8,054 bases of DNA from Candidatus Bipolaricaulota bacterium. Lineage in GTDB: Bacteria; Bipolaricaulota; Bipolaricaulia; Bipolaricaulales; Bipolaricaulaceae. Below are positions 1 to 5,334 of this stretch, piece by piece; the stretch's first letter is position 1, and every line of letters begins with the position of its first letter. The DNA lies in assembly GCA_014360945.1 (NCBI GenBank), contig JACIWM010000052.1:1-8054 (forward strand), in the 5' to 3' direction. The translations under genes were made by a program, and so were the position numbers. The notes below the pieces were generated by a model. That model worked only from the letters and a program-made list of their open reading frames with translations. It did not search any database and was not told where the DNA came from.

Positions 1-876
1 ATTCTAAGCCATGATTATGATATTATTGATGCTCAGACATACGCCCCGTTATTACCAGCTTTTATAGCCTCAAGGATTAAAAGAACGTCAATGATTGCAA
101 CAATCCATGATGTAAGCTCCACCTTCTCTGATCAGTGGATACAATCTTCAAAAGTAGCTAAATTGGCCGAGAAAATACTCCTAAAGCTACCCTATGATAA
201 GATAGTTACCGTAAGTAACGCGACAAAAGAGGCCCTTGTTAAAGATTACAGGATAAAACCTGAAAGGATCCAAGTCATCTATAATGGTGTTGATTTATCC
301 CTGATAGATTCAATAAAAGCGTCAAGACTCCCCGATACTCTGATTTTTGTAGGGAGGCTCGCACCCCACAAACATGTTGACCACCTCCTAAAGATAGTGA
401 AAGAACTCAAAAATGAAATCCCAAATATAAAATTAAAGATCATAGGCGATGGGATTGAAAAAAATAGGCTGCTAAAACTTGTAAAAGATTACAAGATACA
501 AGATAGGGTAACATTTTACACGAACCTTAAATATGCTGATGTTATATATCATATGAAAGCATCTTCTATACTAGTCCTACCATCAACAAGAGAAGGGTTT
601 GGAATGGTACTCGCAGAGGCAAACGCATGCAACCGACCCGTTATAGCCTATAAAAGTGGGGGGGTTGTAGAAGTTATAAAAGATGGTGAAAATGGTTTCT
701 TAGTTGAACCCTTAAATATAGAATCTCTAAAAGAAAAAATAAAAATTTTACTTTCTGATGAAAAATCACAGCAAGAATTTGGAGAAAAAGGAAGAAAAAT
801 AGTCGAAGAGAAATTCAACTGGGATAAAATCATAGAAGAAGTCATGAAAACGTACAAAGTCCTGCAATTCAAATAA
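1..876 (+). CDS. Glycosyltransferase, GT-B fold, family 4 type (5'-truncated by window edge)
   Basis: The reading frame is open from base 1, so this is the last 291 residues of a longer protein; the ATG at 91 is internal, because the residues before it (DYDIIDAQTYAPLLPAFIA) match the usual end of a GT4 N-terminal domain and run straight into the conserved T-I-H-D. The C-terminal Rossmann domain shows FVGRLAPHKHVDHL (about 343-384), a GDG turn (about 445-453) and the nucleotide-sugar binding motif E-G-F-G-M-V-L-A-E (about 595-621, the E-x7-E signature), then SGGVVEVIKDGENGFLV. The family transfers a sugar from an activated donor to a glycan or lipid acceptor at the cytoplasmic side of the membrane; donor and acceptor cannot be read from the sequence. 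It ends with TAA at 874-876 and is convergent with the rest of the cluster. About 90-100 N-terminal residues are probably missing, given a usual length of 370-400. Confidence 0.93.
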   Translation: MLSHDYDIIDAQTYAPLLPAFIASRIKRTSMIATIHDVSSTFSDQWIQSSKVAKLAEKILLKLPYDKIVTVSNATKEALVKDYRIKPERIQVIYNGVDLSLIDSIKASRLPDTLIFVGRLAPHKHVDHLLKIVKELKNEIPNIKLKIIGDGIEKNRLLKLVKDYKIQDRVTFYTNLKYADVIYHMKASSILVLPSTREGFGMVLAEANACNRPVIAYKSGGVVEVIKDGENGFLVEPLNIESLKEKIKILLSDEKSQQEFGEKGRKIVEEKFNWDKIIEEVMKTYKVLQFK

Positions 877-952
877 TTTAATTTGTTGCGTCATTCTGAA
901 TACATGAATGCCGTACTCATTGATGTGTTCAAATAATACAATAATTTGTTGC
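868..952. repeat. Imperfect direct repeat pair overlapping the end of the glycosyltransferase gene
   Basis: The 10-mers TTCAAATAAT and AATTTGTTGC occur in the same order twice: 868-877 plus 880-889 (2-nt spacer) and 928-937 plus 943-952 (5-nt spacer). The first copy contains the last codons and stop codon of the gene ending at 876, so the second copy looks like a duplication of the gene's 3' end and flank, 60 bp downstream. The two copies bracket, and the second overlaps, a hairpin at 897-931. No ORF or known mobile element signature accompanies them. It may be a remnant of a small insertion or a slippage duplication; function unknown. Confidence 0.6.
897..931. other. Inverted repeat / hairpin in the convergent intergenic region
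   Basis: The arms are 897-910 (TGAATACATGAATG) and 918-931 (CATTGATGTGTTCA) with a 7-nt loop at 911-917. Twelve of 14 positions are Watson-Crick pairs, one is a T-G wobble (901/927 as RNA) and one is a G-G mismatch (906/922). It lies 20 bp after the stop codon of the + strand glycosyltransferase. No T-run follows directly on the + strand, so it is not a bacterial-style intrinsic terminator; it could be a 3' mRNA structure, a protein binding site or the core of a small element flanked by the direct repeats. Confidence 0.55.
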
Positions 953-959
953 AAGGAGC

Positions 960-1026
960 AAAAAAAACTCACAATGGCCGATTAACAGATCAAAAATCAG
1001 GTTGTCATTAAATTTTTTGAAAAAAA
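960..1026 (-). terminator. T7 and T8 tracts, candidate terminators for the - strand cluster
   Basis: Read on the - strand, a run of seven T (1026-1020) lies about 30 nt after the stop codon of the glycosyltransferase ending at 1056, and a run of eight T (967-960) lies about 60 nt further on. Oligo-T tracts are the known archaeal termination signal, and their position between convergent genes fits. The T7 tract adjoins the + strand T6, making a near-palindromic bidirectional element. Confidence 0.5.
1013..1018 (+). terminator. Oligo-T run, candidate archaeal terminator for the + strand gene
   Basis: Six consecutive T residues on the + strand lie 137 bp after the stop of the gene ending at 876. 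Archaeal RNA polymerase terminates at T-rich tracts without needing a hairpin. Six bases is short and the distance is long, so this is a weak call. Confidence 0.35.
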
Positions 1027-1055
1027 TATTCACACGTGCTTTTCAGATTTCATTC

Positions 1056-2204
1056 TTAAAGATCCTCTTTTATTTTAACTTTAAAAACATTTTCAATCTT
1101 TCTTGACAACATGCTCCAATCATATTCTTTTATAGATTTTGTTAATTTGGACTTATCGAAATCCATATTCATGGCTTTTTCCACAGCACTTCCAATACTT
1201 GTAATGTCCTCAAAAAAAATCGTATTATTAAAATTTATCCTTTTTAACTCTTCAAGAGGAGATGAAACTATCTTTAAACCAGCTGCAGAATATTCGAAGT
1301 ATTTTATAGGACTTGCAGCATCTGTAAATGGATACTTTTTGAACGGTAAAAGCCCTATATCAAAAGTCTTCATCAAGGATGGTATTTTCTGATATTCTAC
1401 CATTCCCATAAAGATTAACCTTTTTGTGTTTCCTAGTCTCTTTTTACAATATTTAATTTCCGGCCCGCTTCCTGCTATGATGATAACTCCATTATTCTTT
1501 TCCAAAAATTCATAGAGATTAATTACCGTTTTATAAAGGTTTGACCATTCACCAAAATAACCCACATATCCAAGTATACAATCATAATTGTCTAAATGCA
1601 ATTTCTCGATATATTCATCCGGATTTGCATTCTTGAATCTATCCACATCCACACCATTTGGTAGAACAGATGAACTTCTTGACATCTCCCAATATTTGTC
1701 CCTTAACACAGAAGAAACAAAAAAAGTATGATCTGAATTTTCTATTTGATGGATAATTGCTCTCTCTATCCTGAGAAATTTGCTCATAAACCTTTTTGAT
1801 AAAGGAACATTTTTGAAAGAGGCTACATGATCATCAACTAAATCATAAATTACAGGAACATAATCAAAAGGCGGTACAACATCCCATATAAATGATTCCG
1901 AAAATATAACATCGATGTCATATTCCATTATAATATCACTTATTTGGGAAGTTACAGCATCTTTATTGAAAGGCGGAAAAACCAATGGCCTTGCTACATG
2001 ATGAAGAGTTACATTCCTTTCTATTTTCTTTGTAAACCTTTCTCTTATCCTTTTAAGATCCTTTATATTTCGAAGTGGATATGGCATATTCCATGATAAA
2101 ACATGCACATGATTCCTAAGTTTTAAATTTTCAATAAAGAAGTCAAACCTACCAGGTACTCCCGAAATTGTACGCGGCACATGTGGTATTACTAGAACAT
2201 CCAT
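1056..2204 (-). CDS. Glycosyltransferase, GT-B fold (family 1/4 type), last gene of the - strand cluster
   Basis: This is a complete 382-residue protein with ATG at 2204 and TAA at 1058-1056; a weak AGGGG ribosome-binding site lies 8 nt before the ATG. The N-terminal domain has the hydrophobic VLVIPHVP start and VIYDLVDDH (about 118-126), a segment typical of this subgroup. The C-terminal domain has the LPNGVD linker (181-186), LGYVGYFGEW (211-220), the AGSGPE loop (244-249) and SPIKYFEYSAAGLKIVSS (298-315), the usual P-x-K-x-x-E-Y nucleotide-sugar binding motif. There is no signal peptide or clear transmembrane helix, so it should act at the cytoplasmic membrane face. It is separated from the GT2 gene upstream by 153 bp while all other cluster genes touch, so it may have its own promoter or be a later addition. 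Sugar and acceptor are unknown. Confidence 0.92.
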   Translation of the reverse strand: MDVLVIPHVPRTISGVPGRFDFFIENLKLRNHVHVLSWNMPYPLRNIKDLKRIRERFTKKIERNVTLHHVARPLVFPPFNKDAVTSQISDIIMEYDIDVIFSESFIWDVVPPFDYVPVIYDLVDDHVASFKNVPLSKRFMSKFLRIERAIIHQIENSDHTFFVSSVLRDKYWEMSRSSSVLPNGVDVDRFKNANPDEYIEKLHLDNYDCILGYVGYFGEWSNLYKTVINLYEFLEKNNGVIIIAGSGPEIKYCKKRLGNTKRLIFMGMVEYQKIPSLMKTFDIGLLPFKKYPFTDAASPIKYFEYSAAGLKIVSSPLEELKRINFNNTIFFEDITSIGSAVEKAMNMDFDKSKLTKSIKEYDWSMLSRKIENVFKVKIKEDL

Positions 2205-2253
2205 TTTTAAAGCCCCTGCTCAATAATTAATAATCACCCATTTTCCTTGGGAC

Positions 2254-2264
2254 AAAATATATTC
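2254..2264 (-). promoter_or_regulatory. Possible TATA box upstream of the last glycosyltransferase gene
   Basis: On the - strand the sequence GAATATATTTT (2264-2254) is preceded by the purine-rich ACGGAAT, resembling a BRE plus archaeal TATA box. Transcription starting about 25 nt downstream would leave a leader of roughly 25-30 nt before the ATG at 2204. The surrounding DNA is very A+T-rich, so chance matches are common and this is a tentative call. Confidence 0.3.
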
Positions 2265-2318
2265 ATTCCGTTTGCTCTTAATTATTAAAATCTTTAGTTT
2301 TTTCGAGTATATTCTTTG

Positions 2319-2350
2319 CTTCAAATTCTTTGAAATCTTATTATTTGAAG
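2319..2350 (-). other. A+T-rich inverted repeat just after the GT2 gene
   Basis: Eight-base perfect arms, CTTCAAAT at 2319-2326 and ATTTGAAG at 2343-2350, flank a 16-nt loop; a nested alternative pairs TTCAAA (2320-2325) with TTTGAA (2329-2334). It begins 8 nt beyond the GT2 stop codon (2360-2358) on the - strand. The rest of the 153-bp gap (2205-2357) holds no gene I can support and no T-run of five or more on the - strand. It may mark the 3' end of the upstream mRNA or be an mRNA stability structure. Confidence 0.4.
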
Positions 2351-2357
2351 ATAATTG

Positions 2358-3302
2358 TTAAAACTCACCAGGGCGTATAATTTTCCCTCTTCTTAAACTA
2401 TACCCATCCCTAAAAGCCTTTAGAATATATTTTACAATTTTAGGATTCTTCACAGAAAAGTAAGCGGCATATTTGAAAAATGTAATGAATGGTCTCAAAT
2501 ATTTTACGAGGATGTTTTCACCATACCTCCTGTCTAAATAAATTATGTTTCGAATATAATAATATGTTTTCCAGTTAGGTTTTCCACTTGTAACTATCTT
2601 CTTTATTAAGTGCGCATCCGGAACCATGTATAAGGGCCCATATTCCTGTAAACGGATAGCATAATCCGTATCATCCCCAATAATAAAAAAGTCTTTATCG
2701 GGAAAGCCTATTTTCCCAATAGCATCACTTTTAATAAGAGGACCCTCAAATGAAATACCAGAAACTTGAAAGTATTTCTCTTTAAGATCCTCTTCTGTCA
2801 CAATATCATATGTGAAATATCTAAATGGGTTTTTAAAATCAAACCTTTTTGTCTCCAAATTAAAAAAAGACCCATTAAAATATCTGGCCGGTACAAGAGC
2901 TGACTTTTCCCCTTTTATTTCTTCACCCACACGAAGGAGCATTTCAAGAGCATCCTCCTTTGGCTCTACGTCGTCATCCATAAGCCATAACCAGTCATAG
3001 CCATCATTATAAGCTCTTTTCACACCCTCATGAAAACCACCAGCCCCACCAACATTCTCATTCATCCGCACATAAACCACTTTTATTAGCCTACCATCAT
3101 GCAAGCCTTCTATACTTGTCGTTCCACCTCTAGGGTCTTTTATGTATCCTTCTTCCTGTAGTAGCTGTGGTGTTCCGTCTGTTGACGCATTATCAATGAT
3201 GTAGATGGCGTTAAGGGGCTTTGTTTGTCTTTTTAATGCTTCTAGGCATTCGATTAGTAGTTTTTTGCGGTTGTAGGTCACGACTACTGCTGCTATTTTC
3301 AT
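2358..3302 (-). CDS. Family 2 glycosyltransferase, candidate galactofuranosyl/rhamnosyl transferase
   Basis: The product is 314 residues, GT-A fold. It opens with AAVVVTYNR (4-12), followed by IIDNASTDGT (35-44), a long GGAGGFHEG loop (85-93), the metal-binding WLMDDDVEP (106-114; D109-D111), then IIGDDTDYAIR (207-217), the usual catalytic-base region, with H231 downstream, and WKTYYYIRN (244-252), which is typical of the GlfT/WbbL-like group. No transmembrane helix is evident. The ATG at 3302 overlaps the TGA of glf as ATGA (3302-3299) and is preceded by AGGAGAT (3312-3306) ending 3 nt before the ATG. Tight coupling to glf suggests that it uses UDP-galactofuranose; this is inference, since rhamnosyl and galactofuranosyl transferases of this family are not separable by eye. 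GC skew and codon preference change sign around codon 50 (near 3150). Confidence 0.92.
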   Translation of the reverse strand: MKIAAVVVTYNRKKLLIECLEALKRQTKPLNAIYIIDNASTDGTPQLLQEEGYIKDPRGGTTSIEGLHDGRLIKVVYVRMNENVGGAGGFHEGVKRAYNDGYDWLWLMDDDVEPKEDALEMLLRVGEEIKGEKSALVPARYFNGSFFNLETKRFDFKNPFRYFTYDIVTEEDLKEKYFQVSGISFEGPLIKSDAIGKIGFPDKDFFIIGDDTDYAIRLQEYGPLYMVPDAHLIKKIVTSGKPNWKTYYYIRNIIYLDRRYGENILVKYLRPFITFFKYAAYFSVKNPKIVKYILKAFRDGYSLRRGKIIRPGEF

Positions 3303-4442
3303 TTTATCTCCTTTTTGAATGTTGTGAGGGCCTTTTTCACGATCTCGTCCATGTTGTAGTAGTGGTATTCTGCGAGTCTTCCAAGGAGTATGAGGTTTTT
3401 ATGTTTTTCTGCGAGTTTTTTATATTTTTTGTAGGTTTTTTGGTTTTCTTCTGTGGGGATGGGATAGCATGGTTCGTTTTTTCCTTCTATATGCTCCTGT
3501 GGATATTCTCTGAGTATGATTGTTTTTTTGGTGCTGGTGGGGTGTATGTGTTTGAATTCTGTGATTCTTGTGAAGTCATAGTCGTTTGGATAGTTTATTG
3601 TCGCAGCGGGCTGGTACCATTTTTGGTCTAGTTTTTCGAATTTGAAGTTTAGTGAGCGGTATGGTAATCTGCCATATTGGTAGTTGAATAGTTCGTCGAT
3701 TTTTCCCGTGAATATTTTTGCCTTTGTATTCTTTGTTCATGAATAGTATTTTGTCGTTTTTTATTTTGAGTATTTCCTGGTGGCTTGTGTTTAGCATTAT
3801 TTTTATGTTTTCATGGTCTAGGATTTTTTGTATCATCTTTGTGTATCCTTCTTGTGGCACTGCCTGATAGCGATCTTGGAAGTACCTGTCGTCCCTTGAA
3901 AATAATATGGGCACGCGTCCTGTAACTTTTTCATCTATCTCTTCTGGCTTCAGGTTCCATTGCTTCTTTGTATAGTTAAGAAATACTTTCTCGTAGATGT
4001 AATTGGCTAGGAATTTTAGGTCCTGGTCATCCTCCTCTTTTAGAAGTTGGAGTATTGGTATCTTTTTTCCGTAATCGTATTTTTGGAGCAGTTTCTTTTC
4101 AAGGGTTTTGGCAAGGGCTTCTGGTAATAGCTTGTGGAGTGTGTTAAGGTTAAATGGCAAGGGTACAAGTTTCCCATCGATAAATCCTAGGACATGGTGT
4201 TGGTATTCTTTCCATTCGGTGAATTGTGAAAGGTATTTGAAGACTTCCTTGTAGTTTGTGTGGAAAATGTGCGGACCATACTTGTGTATGATTATGCCTG
4301 TTTTGTCTATTTCATCATAACAGTTGCCTCCGATATGGTTTCGGCGTTCAATGACTAGCACTTTCTCATCTAGTATGTTGGCTATTCTTTCTGCCATCAC
4401 GGCGCCTGCAAGGCCGGCGCCCACGATAATATAATTGAACAT
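3299..4442 (-). pseudogene. glf: UDP-galactopyranose mutase, interrupted by a +1 frameshift
   Basis: The flavoenzyme interconverts UDP-galactopyranose and UDP-galactofuranose in the cytoplasm. The FAD-binding VGAGLAG (7-13), RRNHIGGNCYDE, YGPHIFHTN, KKQWNLKPEEI (conserved Trp) and GRVPILFSRDDRYFQ are all in the first frame. After Gly241 a run of five A on the coding strand (3719-3715) shifts the frame; dropping one A gives an uninterrupted continuation: IFTGKIDELFNYQYGRLPYRS (with the conserved catalytic-region Arg), YPIPTEENQKTYKKY and GRLAEYHYYNMDEIV, ending at TGA 3301-3299, for 380 residues in all, the normal family length. As written, the product would stop at 3576 after 288 residues, the last 46 out of frame. 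I chose ATG 4442 because AGGTG (4456-4452) is spaced 9 nt before it; the in-frame GTG at 4454 lies inside that site. Because both halves are fully conserved, the shift is either an indel error in the sequence or a very recent mutation. Confidence 0.92.
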
Positions 4443-4451
4443 TTTTGGCGG

Positions 4452-4456
4452 CACCT
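4452..4456 (-). promoter_or_regulatory. Ribosome-binding site that fixes the glf start
   Basis: AGGTG on the - strand (4456-4452) matches the anti-Shine-Dalgarno core and sits 9 nt before ATG 4442. An in-frame GTG at 4454 overlaps it and would add four residues (MPPK) not expected before the conserved FNYIIVGAG start, so the GTG start is unlikely. Confidence 0.6.
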
Positions 4457-4459
4457 TTT

Positions 4460-5332
4460 CTAGATTTTTAGATAGTCCATTTTTATGGATCTTTCGTTTA
4501 GTTTGCTTTTTAAGGTTTTTATTTCATTTTTGGCGGGTTTTTTGAAATTTTTCATTTTGAGATTTAGGCTTTTGTATTTTTCAAGTCCAAGTTTATGTAT
4601 TTCGAGGATTTGGATGTGGTGTATGTTATTTTCTTGGAGGAAGTTTATCAGCTTTTTTATGTTTTCTTTGTTGAATGTGTAGGGTTTGACTGCTGGAAAG
4701 CGTATTATAGTGTCAATTTTTTCTTTTTTAATTGTTTGGAAGTTTTTATAGAATGTTTTAAGGTTTCCTTGGAGTGTCTTTTGTGCTATTTTATGGTTGA
4801 GTATTTTAACGTCTACGATGAATAGGTCTGTATCTTTTAGGAGATCCTTTAGGTTTTCTTCGGGTGCGAAAAGTGATGTTTCAATTGCTATGTGTATTGG
4901 TTTTAGTTTTTTGATTACCTTTTTCACTGCTTTGGATTGGAGTAGTGGTTCGCCACCTGAAAATGTGACACCACCATTGGTGTTGTTATAATAGTCAATG
5001 TCTTTGGTTAGAATTTCAAGTAGTTTTTTTGTTGTTATTTTTTCGCCATAAATGCCAAGAGCGCCTGTAGGACATGGTTCGACGCATTCGAAATGTTCAG
5101 GGAATCTGAATATGTCTTCTGGTTTTTCAAGGAAGTTACACCTTTTCACGCATTCAAAGCATTCGATACAGTCCCCTTTTTTGAAGTAGATTTCCATTTG
5201 CGGTTTTATGTTTTCTGGGTTGCAGCACCATGGACATTTTAAATTGCAACCTTTCAAGAATACTGTTGTTCTTATCCCTGGGCCGTCATGTATGCTAAAT
5301 CTTTGAATTTTTGTGACTAGAAGTTCGTGCAA
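4460..5332 (-). CDS. Glycyl radical enzyme activating enzyme (radical SAM, PflA family)
   Basis: The 290-residue protein would use a [4Fe-4S] cluster and S-adenosylmethionine to abstract hydrogen from the conserved glycine of the partner enzyme encoded just upstream. The start IQRFSIHDGPGIRTTVFLKGC is classic for this family; C29-x3-C33-x2-C36 binds the SAM cluster, SGGEP (125-129) is the SAM amino-group motif, and DVK (174-176) is the family's D-x-K signature. Between them is a ferredoxin-like insert with C55, C58, C61, C65, C83 and C87; such inserts usually carry eight cysteines for two clusters, so only one complete extra cluster seems assured. The start is TTG at 5332, only 2 nt after the partner's TAA, supported by GGTGAT at 5343-5338. 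Coupled translation implies a matched pair. The enzyme must be oxygen sensitive, fitting an anaerobe. Confidence 0.95.
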   Translation of the reverse strand: MHELLVTKIQRFSIHDGPGIRTTVFLKGCNLKCPWCCNPENIKPQMEIYFKKGDCIECFECVKRCNFLEKPEDIFRFPEHFECVEPCPTGALGIYGEKITTKKLLEILTKDIDYYNNTNGGVTFSGGEPLLQSKAVKKVIKKLKPIHIAIETSLFAPEENLKDLLKDTDLFIVDVKILNHKIAQKTLQGNLKTFYKNFQTIKKEKIDTIIRFPAVKPYTFNKENIKKLINFLQENNIHHIQILEIHKLGLEKYKSLNLKMKNFKKPAKNEIKTLKSKLNERSIKMDYLKI

Positions 5333-5334
5333 TT

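Noticed and set aside
766..972. 68-codon - strand open frame spanning the end of the first glycosyltransferase
   Set aside because: It overlaps conserved coding sequence on the other strand, is rich in Phe, and crosses the hairpin and repeat region; no homology can be recognised.
2231..2266. Ten-codon mini-ORF (MNIFCPKENG) upstream of the last glycosyltransferase gene
   Set aside because: It has no good ribosome-binding site, overlaps the proposed TATA element, and is of a length expected by chance.
3221..3631. 136-codon open frame on the + strand
   Set aside because: It lies antisense to the GT2 N-terminus and the glf C-terminus, is dominated by Phe, Val, Leu and Cys as expected from the antisense of A/C-rich codons, and has no recognisable motif; the opposite strand encodes conserved protein throughout.
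3712..3722. Programmed -1 frameshift signal in glf
   Set aside because: The shift needed is +1, the heptamer does not fit X-XXY-YYZ, and I see no obvious downstream stimulatory structure; an indel in the A-run is simpler.
4485..4991. Several + strand open frames of 64-76 codons
   Set aside because: They are antisense to the well-conserved activase and have low-complexity Phe/Ser/Leu composition; they are by-products of its skewed codon use.
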